Under the pieces are notes generated by a model. The model searched no databases. It was not told the DNA's origin and saw nothing but the letters and a program-made list of their open reading frames with translations. From positions 186,001-250,000 of the forward strand of contig JACPVF010000012.1 of assembly GCA_016191845.1 (NCBI GenBank): DNA of 64,000 bases, written 5' to 3'. Below, one piece after another: positions 8,683-16,818 of the stretch. This DNA comes from Chloroflexota bacterium. GTDB taxonomy: Bacteria > Chloroflexota > Anaerolineae > Anaerolineales > Villigracilaceae. Each line of letters starts with the position of its first letter. Within the stretch, counting starts at the first letter, position 1. A program made the translations under genes and the position numbers.

Positions 8683-10659
8683 CTACATTTCCAGTTCGAC
8701 GACGCTGGGGCGCTGGGTGAGCGCCTCGCGCCAGTTTTCGTTCAAGGTCACGCCCAGTTCGTGCGCGATGTCGATCAACACCATCAGGTTCTGGCGCACG
8801 CCTTCGGGCGCGGTCAGGGCGGCCTCGGCAAATTGCAGGCGGCCTTCGGTGTTCAGCGTGTGACCCGCTTCCTCGGCCCAGATGTCGACGGGCAGGACCA
8901 GGTCAGCGCGTTCGGTCAGCGCGGATTCGTAGCTGGCCTGCATCGCGAGATACGGGACCTTCTCCAGCGCTTCGACCAGACGCTTCGAGGCGAAGTCATC
9001 GCCCAGGGCGACGTATGCCGCCTTGCAGTTCTGGACCTTGAGCTGATCCAGCAACCCGAGCTGCGCCGCCGCGAGGCTGTTGGCCCCGCCCTTGAGCGAG
9101 ATCAGGCCCTTGCGCTCCGCGTCGGTCGCGCCGATGAGTTTGGCCACGCGCACCATCGCGTCGAGGGTGGCCGCGTCGCCGTTGGCGGTGACGCCCCGCC
9201 CGTAGACGATGACAGGCGCAACTGCTTCGGCCAGCATGTGAGCCGCGTCGATGACGTCTTCCGCTTCCAAACCGCAAGGCTTGAGCGCGGCTTCGAGCGT
9301 GGTCTTGCTAGACTTTGCGTCCGTGCGGGCCAGACCTTCACTGATGATGGCGGCTTCGAGCGCGTTGAAGACGGCTTCGTTGCTGCCCGCCTGCGGCTTG
9401 AGGTTGAGATTGGCCAGGTCGTCCATGCCGTTCTCGTTCGGGTCGATGACGATCAGGCGCGTGCCCTTGGGTTGGTTGCGCTTGACGTAGAAGCCAGCCG
9501 TCTCGTGCGTGGACTTCAGGTCCGCGCCGATGATCAGCACACAATCGGAGGTGCGCAGTGTGTCGAGCTTGCCTTCGATCGATTCGCCGTTCTTCATGGC
9601 ATACTCGGCTTGCAGGGCGGTGGGGCGGCCTTCCTCGGTGGAGGTGACCACGGCGCTGTTGAGCCCGTCTGCGAACAGGGATTTGAAGGCATACAACGAC
9701 TCAACGGGTAAACGGGTGGAGGCGACGGCGGCGAGCTGGCCCTTAAGCGGGATCAGGTTCTGGGCCAGAAGCTTGAGCGCATCCTCCCAGGTGGTGGCGA
9801 CCATCTTGCCGTCCACGCGCTTGAGCGGGGTGGTGATGCGTGCCCGAGTCTGCTCGATGGGCAGGAAACGTCCCGTCTTGCACAGCGTCCCAGCGTTGGG
9901 CTTGTTATAGTCGCCCGTGATCTTGACGATGTGATTGTCGCGAGTGTGGATCTCGATCCCGCAGCCGAGCGAGCAGCCGCGGCAGACCGAGTGCGTGACG
10001 GTCATGTGTTTGTCGTGGCCGAGGTAGGCGCTCTGACGGTCGATGAGCGCGCCCGTGGGGCAGACCTGCACGCAGGAGCCGCAGGAGACGCAGCTGCTCT
10101 GGCCGAGCGGCACGTTGGTGTCGGCGACGACGATGGTGGCCGCGCCGCGTTCTTCCACGCTGAGGGTGAAGTTGCCCGACATCTCAGCGCAGGCGCGGAT
10201 GCAGCGGCGGCACAGGATGCAGCGGTTGTTGTCGAGGATGAAGTACGGGTGGCTGGTGTCGACGGGAAAGTTGGTCCACTGCGGCTGCATGGGCCAGTGG
10301 TCCATGTGTTCGTCGTAGGCCGCGTTCTGCAGTTCGCAGTCGCCGCCGCTGACCTGACAGAACGGGCAGAAGTGGTTGCGTTCACTGAACAGCAGTGAGA
10401 GGATGACGTTGCGCGATTTCTTGAGCGCGGGTGTCTCGGTCTCGATGACCATGCCGTTGGCGGCGGGCAGAGTGCAGGCCGCGATCGGCACGCGCATGCC
10501 CTTGACCTCGACCACGCACAGGCGGCAGCCGCCGTAGGGCGTGAGGTTGGGATGGTCACACAGCGTGGGGATCTTGATGTCGTTCTGGCGCGCGGCGTTC
10601 AGGACCGTGGTGCCTTCGGTGACTTCGATTGGTTTACCGTTGATGGTTAAGTTGATCAT
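8683..10659 (-). CDS. HoxU/NuoG-like iron-sulfur subunit with molybdopterin-oxidoreductase-like C-terminal domain
   Basis: The subunit wires the NAD module to the hydrogenase. In order it has: a plant-type [2Fe-2S] domain (CDHPNLTPYGGCRLC near 34-49, then the fourth Cys at IAAC); a HoxU-like block NHFCPFC with a later Cys; two [4Fe-4S] motifs (CILCRRCIRAC and CVSCGSCVQVCP, about 145-200); and a further four-Cys motif, VCRGCSLGC with TLCKTG. Residues about 265-640 form a degenerate NuoG-like molybdopterin-fold domain. At 658 residues it is longer than plain HoxU (about 240), so it is a NuoG-like version. It starts 7 nt after the NuoF-like gene. Confidence 0.9.
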   Translation of the reverse strand: MINLTINGKPIEVTEGTTVLNAARQNDIKIPTLCDHPNLTPYGGCRLCVVEVKGMRVPIAACTLPAANGMVIETETPALKKSRNVILSLLFSERNHFCPFCQVSGGDCELQNAAYDEHMDHWPMQPQWTNFPVDTSHPYFILDNNRCILCRRCIRACAEMSGNFTLSVEERGAATIVVADTNVPLGQSSCVSCGSCVQVCPTGALIDRQSAYLGHDKHMTVTHSVCRGCSLGCGIEIHTRDNHIVKITGDYNKPNAGTLCKTGRFLPIEQTRARITTPLKRVDGKMVATTWEDALKLLAQNLIPLKGQLAAVASTRLPVESLYAFKSLFADGLNSAVVTSTEEGRPTALQAEYAMKNGESIEGKLDTLRTSDCVLIIGADLKSTHETAGFYVKRNQPKGTRLIVIDPNENGMDDLANLNLKPQAGSNEAVFNALEAAIISEGLARTDAKSSKTTLEAALKPCGLEAEDVIDAAHMLAEAVAPVIVYGRGVTANGDAATLDAMVRVAKLIGATDAERKGLISLKGGANSLAAAQLGLLDQLKVQNCKAAYVALGDDFASKRLVEALEKVPYLAMQASYESALTERADLVLPVDIWAEEAGHTLNTEGRLQFAEAALTAPEGVRQNLMVLIDIAHELGVTLNENWREALTQRPSVVELEM

Positions 10660-10666
10660 TATGCCT

Positions 10667-12454
10667 CTACGATAAGACGGCGATGGCGTCGAAATTGCAG
10701 ACCTGGGCGCAGATGCCGCAGCGGATGCAGGTCTTTTCGTCGATCACGTGGACCTGGCGTCGTTCGCCGCTGATGGCTTCCACGGGACAATTGCGGGCGC
10801 ACACGGTGCAGCCTGTGCAGGTCGGCGCGATGACTTCGTAACGGATGAGCGCGCGGCAGACTTTGGCAGGGCATTTCTTGTCCACCACGTGGGCGATGTA
10901 TTCTTCGCGGAAATGCTTGAGCGTGCTGATCACGGGATTGGGCGCGCCCTGTCCGAGACCGCACAGCGAGTTCTTCATGACTTCTTCGCACAGCAGTTCG
11001 AGCTGGTCGATGTCGGCCAGAGTACCCTTGCCGTTGCAGATTTTTTCGAGGATGTCGAGGATGCGGCGGGTGCCCACGCGGCAGGGCGTGCATTTGCCGC
11101 AGGATTCTTCCTGGGTGAATTCCATGAAGAAGCGGGCGATGTCGACCATGCAGGTCTCGTCGTCCATGATGATCAGGCCGCCCGAACCCATCATCGAGCC
11201 AGCCGCGGTCAGGGCTTCGTAATCGAGCGGCAGGTCGAGGTGTTCTTCGACCAGACAACCGCCCATCGGGCCGCCCGTCTGAATGGCTTTGAACTTCTTG
11301 TTGTCCTTGATACCCCCTCCCACGTCGAAGATGACCTCGCGCAGGCTGAGGCCGAACGGCACTTCGATCAGGCCCGTGTTGACCACGTCGCCTGCGATGG
11401 CGAAGGTCTTGGTGCCTTTGCTTTTCTCGGTGCCCATCGCCGCGTACCAGTCCGCGCCCTTGAGCAGGATCTGCGGGACGACGGCGTAGGTCTCGACGTT
11501 GTTGTTGTTGGTCGGTTTGCCCCACACGCCTTTGACGGCGGGGAAGGGCGGGCGCGGACGAGGTTCGCCGCGTTTGCCTTCGATGGAGGCGATCAGCGCC
11601 GTCTCTTCTCCACACACGAACGCGCCTGCGCCCATGCGGACTTCGAGGTCAAAGGAGAAATCGGTGCCGAAGATGTTCTGGCCGAGGAAGCCGAACTCGC
11701 GCGCCTGTTCGATGGCGACGTTGAGGTTGGCCACCGCGATGGGATATTCCGCGCGGCAGTAGATGTAGCCCAGGCTCGCGCCGATGGCGTACGCCGCCAG
11801 GATCATGCCCTCGACCACGGAGTGCGGATCGCTTTCGAGCACGCGGCGGTTCATGAACGCGCCTGGGTCGCCTTCGTCGGCGTTGCAGGTCAGGTACTTG
11901 GGGCCGTCAGGGACCTGGCGGCAGAGCTGCCACTTGCGGGCGGCAGGGAAACCCGCGCCGCCGCGTCCGCGCAGACCCGAGCGCATGACCTCGTCGATGA
12001 CCTGTTCGGGCGTCATCGAGGTCAGGGCATTGGCGAGCGCCTGATAGCCATCTTCGGCAATGTATTCTTCGATGTTGTGCGGGTCGATCTTGCCGCAGTT
12101 GCGCAGCACGATGCGCACTTCCTTGGCCTTGGGCGCGCCGAGTTCATCATCGGTGACGACCGTTTCCTTGGCGCGGAACTTCTCGACGATGCGCCCCTTG
12201 AGGAAATGCTCCTCGACCAGGTACGGGATGTCGTCCACGCCGAGGTTGGCGTAATGCACATTTTCGGGATACACCACCAGGTCGGGACCGAAGCGGGCGG
12301 GGTCGCCCAGGCGGGAGGTCTCCAGCACCTGGACCTCGTCGATCAGGCCCCAGGCCACCAGCTCATCGTTGAGCGCGTCCACGATCTCGTGCGCGCCCAT
12401 GTCCAGACACTGCGGGTCTACAGATACTAAAACGTGGGAACGGAAAAATTTCAT
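10667..12454 (-). CDS. NuoF/HoxF-like NADH-binding flavoprotein subunit
   Basis: The diaphorase subunit binds FMN and NAD(H). The FMN/NADH region holds GRGGAGFPAARKW and NADEGDPGAFMNRR. The [4Fe-4S] ligands are CGKCTPCRVGT and SLCGLGQ, and the C-terminus adds a 2x[4Fe-4S] ferredoxin (CTGCTVCARNCP, CIRCGICAQVC). The N-terminal ~100 residues align with the thioredoxin-like [2Fe-2S] module of this family (HVLVSVDPQC, VVYPENVHY, EEHFLKGRIVEKF). Only one of its four usual Cys ligands remains (C16), so this cluster is probably lost. Length 595 is standard. It overlaps the upstream gene by 4 nt. Confidence 0.93.
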   Translation of the reverse strand: MKFFRSHVLVSVDPQCLDMGAHEIVDALNDELVAWGLIDEVQVLETSRLGDPARFGPDLVVYPENVHYANLGVDDIPYLVEEHFLKGRIVEKFRAKETVVTDDELGAPKAKEVRIVLRNCGKIDPHNIEEYIAEDGYQALANALTSMTPEQVIDEVMRSGLRGRGGAGFPAARKWQLCRQVPDGPKYLTCNADEGDPGAFMNRRVLESDPHSVVEGMILAAYAIGASLGYIYCRAEYPIAVANLNVAIEQAREFGFLGQNIFGTDFSFDLEVRMGAGAFVCGEETALIASIEGKRGEPRPRPPFPAVKGVWGKPTNNNNVETYAVVPQILLKGADWYAAMGTEKSKGTKTFAIAGDVVNTGLIEVPFGLSLREVIFDVGGGIKDNKKFKAIQTGGPMGGCLVEEHLDLPLDYEALTAAGSMMGSGGLIIMDDETCMVDIARFFMEFTQEESCGKCTPCRVGTRRILDILEKICNGKGTLADIDQLELLCEEVMKNSLCGLGQGAPNPVISTLKHFREEYIAHVVDKKCPAKVCRALIRYEVIAPTCTGCTVCARNCPVEAISGERRQVHVIDEKTCIRCGICAQVCNFDAIAVLS

Positions 12455-12828
12455 TTGGCCTCTGTGGGGATGACGTTGGCTTCCACGACCTTGCCGCCCA
12501 GGATGTGCTGTTCCATGATCTGGCGCGCGGCGTAGGGGGTCACCTTGCCGTAGGTCACGGGCGCAGCGTTATCGATGATGACCTGCACGACAGGTTCCAG
12601 TGAGTCGAGACCGAAATTGCCTGTCTGACGCACGGTAACATCGGTGAGATTCTTTTCTTCGATGAGGTTCAGGAATTCCTTGAGCGTATCGCGCGCGCCT
12701 GCGGCGATGCCTGGCGTGCCCATGCCGACCACGATCTGCACGCGGCTTTCGGTCGTCTTGATGTCGCGCTTCTTCATGGCTTCTTCGCGGATTCTCTTCA
12801 GGTCTTCGAGGGATTTTACGGTTGGCAT
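12451..12828 (-). CDS. HndB-like thioredoxin-fold ferredoxin protein lacking all cluster cysteines
   Basis: The 125-residue protein matches HndB-type [2Fe-2S] subunits in layout: GMGTPGIAAGARDTL, QTGNFGLDSLEPVVQV and VTYGKVTPYAARQIMEQHI. In the family these segments carry Cys (usually GMGTCGIAAGA and TGCxGxCxxEP). Here they are Pro, Asn and Asp, and the protein has no Cys at all. It therefore cannot hold the canonical cluster, yet it is kept in place between the ATPase and NuoF genes. A structural or assembly role is inferred. Confidence 0.85.
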   Translation of the reverse strand: MPTVKSLEDLKRIREEAMKKRDIKTTESRVQIVVGMGTPGIAAGARDTLKEFLNLIEEKNLTDVTVRQTGNFGLDSLEPVVQVIIDNAAPVTYGKVTPYAARQIMEQHILGGKVVEANVIPTEAK

Positions 12829-12849
12829 TGGTTCTCCTGTTTTCGTGCT

Positions 12850-13431
12850 TTACTTGCGCGCCTCGGCGATGCCTTCTTCGAGCGAGGAGCGCAGGAAGGT
12901 GATTACGTCGGGGTGGGTGAGGGATAGCCCGTCCAGGGTTTCCTTCACGGGCTGGTCATCGAACTCGTAAATGCGCGGACTGCCCTTGAAGGGCGGCTGG
13001 TAGCTGTAGGTAAAGACCCAGTGGATCTCGGGATGGGCCACTTCGAGCGTGAGAAAGGTGCTGGGCAGGTTGCCGAGCGGCATGCGGTCGATGTGTGAGT
13101 GTTGGAAGAAGGCTTCCACCTTGGTGCCCGCTCCAGGCTTGGACGAGATATTCATCCTGCCGTTGCAGGTCTCGGCCTGTTCCTTGAGCAGCGGGATACC
13201 CAGACCTACATTGCGCGTGGTGCGGCTGGTATAGAACGGGTCGGACAACTGCTTGACCGTATCCTCGCCCATGCCTTTGCCATCATCTTCCACGCTGACC
13301 GAAAGCTGATCTGTACGAAAATCCTCGGCCACCCGAATGTGGATGGTCTTGGCATTTGCGCTGACACTATTTTCTGCCAGGTCGATGAGATGAAGGGCGA
13401 TTTCTTTCACGGTTGACTCACGAGTACTCAA
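12850..13431 (-). CDS. GHKL-type ATP-binding protein of the hydrogenase operon
   Basis: The 193-residue protein has a histidine-kinase-like ATPase fold without a kinase His domain: N-box DLAENSVSANA (near 17-27), G1 box DDGKGMG, and G2 region NVGLGIPLL, then GAGTKVEA. Proteins of this type are commonly encoded between NuoE-like and HndB/NuoF-like genes in hydrogenase operons of anaerobes. By analogy with anti-sigma factors they may be regulatory, but the role is unproven. The C-terminal ~80 residues resemble nothing I recognise. Confidence 0.85.
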   Translation of the reverse strand: MSTRESTVKEIALHLIDLAENSVSANAKTIHIRVAEDFRTDQLSVSVEDDGKGMGEDTVKQLSDPFYTSRTTRNVGLGIPLLKEQAETCNGRMNISSKPGAGTKVEAFFQHSHIDRMPLGNLPSTFLTLEVAHPEIHWVFTYSYQPPFKGSPRIYEFDDQPVKETLDGLSLTHPDVITFLRSSLEEGIAEARK

Positions 13432-13448
13432 GTTGTTGAGGCGGTGGA

Positions 13449-13952
13449 TTAGCTTTCCAGTAATTTCTTGATCAATTGTGGGAACTTGTTGGGCTTGACG
13501 CGGCCGACCACTTCATCGTCCACGGTGACAACAGGGGCCTGGGAACAGGCGCCCACGCAGCGGCAGACTTCCATGGTCAACTGGCCGTCGGGTGTGGTCT
13601 GACCGATGTCGGAGCCTGTCAACTGCTTGGCTTTCTCGATCAACTGCGGCACACCACCCACGTAGCAGGCGGTGCCCATGCAAAATTTGATGGTGTGCTT
13701 GCCGCGCGGCTGGGTGGTGAAGAATGAGTAGAACGTCACCACGCCGTGCACTGCGCTGACGGGCACGCGCATCTTCTTTGCCACGTAGCGCTGCATCGGC
13801 TCAGACACATAGCCGACCTGCTTCTGGGTCTCGTTCAGGATAACCATCAACGCGCCAGGGCGATCGCGGTGTTGAGCGATGATGGCATCCAGTGCGGCGC
13901 GCTTGTTCTCGCACAGCTCATGTTCAGTGGTGGGGGCGGGGGTTTCGGTCAT
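13449..13952 (-). CDS. NuoE/HoxE-like [2Fe-2S] subunit
   Basis: The 167-residue protein has the helical NuoE N-terminus (YVAKKMRVPVSAVHGVVTFY) and a thioredoxin-like ferredoxin domain with all four ligands: CMGTAC near residue 92 and CVGAC near 135, the latter within VCRCVGAC, which contains an additional Cys. It is thus the only one of the three thioredoxin-like modules in this operon with an intact site. It is the first structural gene after the Rex-like operator at 13971-13988. GGAG lies 11 nt before the ATG. Confidence 0.93.
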   Translation of the reverse strand: MTETPAPTTEHELCENKRAALDAIIAQHRDRPGALMVILNETQKQVGYVSEPMQRYVAKKMRVPVSAVHGVVTFYSFFTTQPRGKHTIKFCMGTACYVGGVPQLIEKAKQLTGSDIGQTTPDGQLTMEVCRCVGACSQAPVVTVDDEVVGRVKPNKFPQLIKKLLES

Positions 13953-13970
13953 GGACGGTGTTACTCCGTG

Positions 13971-13988
13971 TGGTGATTTATATCACAA
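13971..13988 (-). promoter_or_regulatory. Rex-like operator before the hydrogenase structural genes
   Basis: Read on the minus strand the site is TTGTGATATAAATCACCA, which is TTGTGA-N6-TCACCA, one base off the Rex palindrome TTGTGA-N6-TCACAA. A second half-site (TTGTGA, 14003-14008 complement) and the palindrome acaatattgt (13985-13994) lie next to it. Rex senses NADH/NAD, which would suit an NAD-coupled hydrogenase. No rex gene is in the window. Confidence 0.6.
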
Positions 13989-14089
13989 TATTGTACTAAA
14001 TTTCACAAACAAATATAGTTTACTCCCGCCATAAACGCGCGTCAATAACCGAATGTCATATTGAAATGTGATGTTTGTCTTTGCTGGAA

Positions 14090-14833
14090 TTACGTATGCT
14101 GGGACAGGATTTTCATCCTACGCCCGTCTGCCCCCTGCAGTGCCTTGCGGATTTCCGCGATGGTCGGTGCTTCCAACTCAAATTCCATCGCCCCCAAAAA
14201 TTCTTCGGGATAATGCACGTCCCCGCTTTGCAGCAGGGGAAAGCTCGTGAGTTGCGGGAACTGTTTGCATGCGGTCTCGGGTGTGGTGTGGCGCGAGATT
14301 TCCAATGCTTCGAAGATTGGTGATGCAAAGCCGAGCATGGCCAATAGGCCATAAGCATGTCGTTCCACGTGCGCGGGGATGACCAGTCCGCCCAGGGCGT
14401 TGACTCCCTGCACGGCCTCTTCGAGCGAAAGATCCACGTTGGTGATCAACATCCTGGGTTCCCTGCGGATGAAATCCCCCGTGGCATCGACGATATACTG
14501 CTCGCCGATATGTTCCTCGTCGTTGAGGATGCTCCCAAAGCGACGGTCGACGCTGCGCTGCCACGCCTCGGCCTGATCCAGGCCATCGAACAGACACAAG
14601 AGATGGACCTCTTCCTGCGTTTGCAGCTCCATACCGGCCAACACGGACAGCCCCGTCTCTCGCGCCGCACCCATCACTGCCTCGATGTTAGCCGTTTGAT
14701 TGTGATCGGTAACCGCAATCAGGTTGATACCCTTCTCTAGTGCGGACTGCACGATCACGGGTGGGATCATCTCCACGCCCGCACAGGGCGAGAGGACGGT
14801 GTGTACGTGCAGCTCAGCGCGATAAGTCAACAT
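14090..14833 (-). CDS. PHP-domain phosphoesterase
   Basis: The 247-residue protein has the PHP metal motifs: ELHVHTVLSPC near the start (HxH), AVTDHNQTAN near 41, GMELQTQEEVH near 66, VIPAHVER and SGDVHYPEEF near the C-terminus. PHP proteins of this size are encoded beside DRTGG and CBS-ATPase genes in clusters for NAD-linked hydrogenases of anaerobes; the substrate is unknown. It ends about 137 nt before the structural genes, with the Rex-like site between. Confidence 0.88.
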   Translation of the reverse strand: MLTYRAELHVHTVLSPCAGVEMIPPVIVQSALEKGINLIAVTDHNQTANIEAVMGAARETGLSVLAGMELQTQEEVHLLCLFDGLDQAEAWQRSVDRRFGSILNDEEHIGEQYIVDATGDFIRREPRMLITNVDLSLEEAVQGVNALGGLVIPAHVERHAYGLLAMLGFASPIFEALEISRHTTPETACKQFPQLTSFPLLQSGDVHYPEEFLGAMEFELEAPTIAEIRKALQGADGRRMKILSQHT

Positions 14834-14841
14834 TTTATTTA

Positions 14842-14932
14842 TGTCATTGCGAGGGCGATGCTTTTCGCCCGAAGCAATCTCATGATATGGGGAGGTTGCT
14901 TCGTCATCGCTTCGCTCCTCTTCGCAACGACA
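14842..14932. repeat. dispersed palindromic repeat (GTCATTGCGAGG type)
   Basis: A roughly 90-bp imperfect palindrome, beginning atgtcattgcgagg and ending cgcaacgaca, contains the internal arms gaagcaatct and aggttgcttc. It fills the spacer between the DRTGG and PHP genes. This layout is familiar from intergenic repeats in many bacterial genomes, including Chloroflexota. It encodes no protein and may act as an mRNA hairpin inside the operon. Confidence 0.75.
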
Positions 14933-14935
14933 ATA

Positions 14936-15274
14936 TTACTGAATCCCCATCTCCCACAACCTGCCAATTATTTCATAGCTTGGCGCAGAGGTGGAGAGCA
15001 GGATCACGCCCTGTTCATTCGCCCTGGTGATGACGTCCGCTTCGGGTTGGGCGCCCTCGGTGATGATGACCACCGACACTTCACGCAACGACGCCACGGC
15101 CACCACGTTCATGTGTGCTTGCAGGGTGACCCATACATTGTCGGGTTGGGCGCCTGCCATGACGCAGCTCAGCAGATCGGAGGCGTATCCGCCCCTGGGC
15201 GTGATGGCGGAGAAATCTTGAGGGGTGGTGAGAACTTTCAGGTCCAGTTTGGTGATGATCTCTTGCAGGGTCAT
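14936..15274 (-). CDS. DRTGG-domain protein, short form
   Basis: The 112-residue protein matches the DRTGG/HPr-kinase-N-terminal-like fold: an N-terminal helix MTLQEIITKLDLKVLT, then GGYASDLLSCVMAGA and a VVIITEGAQPEADVI strand-loop segment with VILLSTSAPSYEIIGRL at the end. It is a paralogue in fold of the protein encoded at 16294. Function is unknown; adjacency to the CBS/ATPase gene (13 nt) suggests a signalling module controlling the hydrogenase. Confidence 0.8.
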   Translation of the reverse strand: MTLQEIITKLDLKVLTTPQDFSAITPRGGYASDLLSCVMAGAQPDNVWVTLQAHMNVVAVASLREVSVVIITEGAQPEADVITRANEQGVILLSTSAPSYEIIGRLWEMGIQ

Positions 15275-15287
15275 ACCAGCTCCTTGG

Positions 15288-16301
15288 TCAGATGCCAGGC
15301 TCTTCGGTCCCTTCGGCGGCGCTAAACTTTTCCTCAGGCCGCAGGTGGATCTCCATCATCAGGCGCGTCCCCTTGCCTGCACCCGAGAAGATTTCCATTT
15401 TGTCCACGCAGCTCTTGATGTTGACCAGGCCCATGCCCGCACCAAAACCCATGTTGCGGGCTTCCTGTGGGGCGGTGGACCAGCCTGGCTGCAGGGCCTT
15501 GTTCACGTCTGGGATGCCCGGGCCGTCGTCGGTGGTTTGCATCAGGATGCGGTGCGGCTCGATTTGTACACGCAGGATGCCGCCATTGGTGGTGTGGATG
15601 ATCAGGTTCATTTCCGCTTCGTAGACGGCGATGCCGCACTGTCGGGCCAGTTGTGCGCTGGCGCCAAGGCGCAGCATGGCGCGCTTGATGTGGCTCGAGG
15701 CCTGTCCTCCGTTGATGAAATCACGCGGCTTGATGTGATATCGCAGGATCAGGCTGGTGCGGTCGGAGGTGATATCCTCGAACAGGTGACGCACGCGGTA
15801 GCGGCGGATCTCTTCCTCTTGATAATCCTTGCGGATGGCCACCAGCACGCCGCGTGTGATGTCGCCTTTGGTGATCATGCCCACCAGTTGGTCATGCTCA
15901 TTGGTCACAGGCAGGCGGCCCACATTGGTGCGTGCAAACGTCTCCAGTGCCTTGACTACGGGTTCATAAGACTTGACGCTGATGACGTTGGCAGACATGT
16001 ACGTGCGGATGGGGGATTTCAGGTCGTTCTGGGTCAGGGCACGCATCAGGTCTTCTGTGCTGATCACCCCCACCAGGTCACCGTTCTCCACTACAGGCGC
16101 CCCCGAGATACGCTTGATGCGCAGCAACTCGAGGCCGTCGCGTATCGTTTGATTGGGCGCAAGAGTAAAGACCTCACGACTCATCACTTCAAAGATACGC
16201 AGGTCGTAGGAAAGTTCCTCGATGCGCGTGATGTCCTGTGCATCGTTATCGGTGATGGGACGTCCCTTGCGTCCTTGCGTTTCTTGAAGGGTGCTACTCA
16301 T
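15288..16301 (-). CDS. CBS-pair protein with anti-sigma-like ATPase domain
   Basis: The 337-residue protein has two CBS motifs in residues about 38-160 (VMSREVFTLAPNQTI ... GAPVVENGDLVGVIS, and YMSANVISVKSYEPV ... GRLPVTNEHDQLVGMI), which bind adenine nucleotides in this family. Residues about 185-320 form a GHKL/RsbW-like ATPase (YEAEMNLIIHTTNGG, TDDGPGIPD, GMGLVNIKSCVDKM). It probably senses an energy or redox nucleotide and controls something by ATPase-linked binding. It overlaps the upstream DRTGG gene by 8 nt. Confidence 0.88.
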   Translation of the reverse strand: MSSTLQETQGRKGRPITDNDAQDITRIEELSYDLRIFEVMSREVFTLAPNQTIRDGLELLRIKRISGAPVVENGDLVGVISTEDLMRALTQNDLKSPIRTYMSANVISVKSYEPVVKALETFARTNVGRLPVTNEHDQLVGMITKGDITRGVLVAIRKDYQEEEIRRYRVRHLFEDITSDRTSLILRYHIKPRDFINGGQASSHIKRAMLRLGASAQLARQCGIAVYEAEMNLIIHTTNGGILRVQIEPHRILMQTTDDGPGIPDVNKALQPGWSTAPQEARNMGFGAGMGLVNIKSCVDKMEIFSGAGKGTRLMMEIHLRPEEKFSAAEGTEEPGI

Positions 16302-16662
16302 GGCTGCCGTTCATGTTCGTCTCGAAACTTCGCAAGCCCGAACAATACAAGCGTCCGCAACATTCGAACATACCGCGCTGACTGGAGATGAGTGGAATGC
16401 CCTTCTGCGTGGCAAGCTCCACCATCTCGGGCATGGGCTGTTTGCCGCGTAAAAAAACGATGGCGCGCACGTCGGCCATCTCCGCCGTGCGGACGACTTG
16501 CAGGTTGCACAACCCTGTCAGTAACACCGCCTCAGGCTTGACCACGGCCAGCACATCGCTCATCAGGTCTGCGCCGCAGCCGCCGATGATTTCGGCGTCG
16601 GTCTGGACCTCTGGATTGAGCACCGTGCCCTGGACGTGTTTGATAATCTCAGATAATTTCAT
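16294..16662 (-). CDS. DRTGG-domain protein with cysteine-rich tail, first gene of hydrogenase cluster
   Basis: The start chosen is ATG 16662 (MKLSEIIKHVQGTVL), which begins the DRTGG fold; a longer frame to 16818 would read through the promoter and is unlikely. The 122-residue protein has GGCGADLMSDVLAVV and VLLTGLCNLQVV, and a tail with FECCGRLYCSGL, where clustered Cys could bind metal or an Fe-S cluster. It is the leading gene of the regulatory half of the cluster. The promoter and Rex-like operator lie about 80-110 nt upstream. Confidence 0.8.
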   Translation of the reverse strand: MKLSEIIKHVQGTVLNPEVQTDAEIIGGCGADLMSDVLAVVKPEAVLLTGLCNLQVVRTAEMADVRAIVFLRGKQPMPEMVELATQKGIPLISSQRGMFECCGRLYCSGLRSFETNMNGSHE

Positions 16663-16740
16663 ATAGTTGACCTGTTTGCGATTATTATGCCTTAATCGCA
16701 GGGGCATGGCTAGGCAAATCCTTATAGATTTCAGGTGACA

Positions 16741-16769
16741 TTTATACCATATTGTGCAATATATCACAA
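16741..16769 (-). promoter_or_regulatory. sigma-70 promoter overlapped by a Rex-like operator
   Basis: On the minus strand a -35 box TTGTGA (16764-16769) and -10 box TATAAA (16741-16746) are 17 nt apart. The palindrome TTGTGATATATTGCACAA (16752-16769) covers the -35 and most of the spacer and differs from TTGTGA-N6-TCACAA at one base. A bound repressor would block RNA polymerase. It shares TTGTGATATA with the operator at 13971. Confidence 0.65.
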
Positions 16770-16818
16770 AATAGGCTATCCCATCCTGTACCTCAGCCTG
16801 ATTCCGTTTTCGAGTCAA

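Noticed and set aside
10748-12430. 560-residue plus-strand open frame
   Set aside because: It lies antisense to the NuoF-like gene, has a shadow composition (Asp/His/Val/Arg-rich) and no ribosome binding site or family motif.
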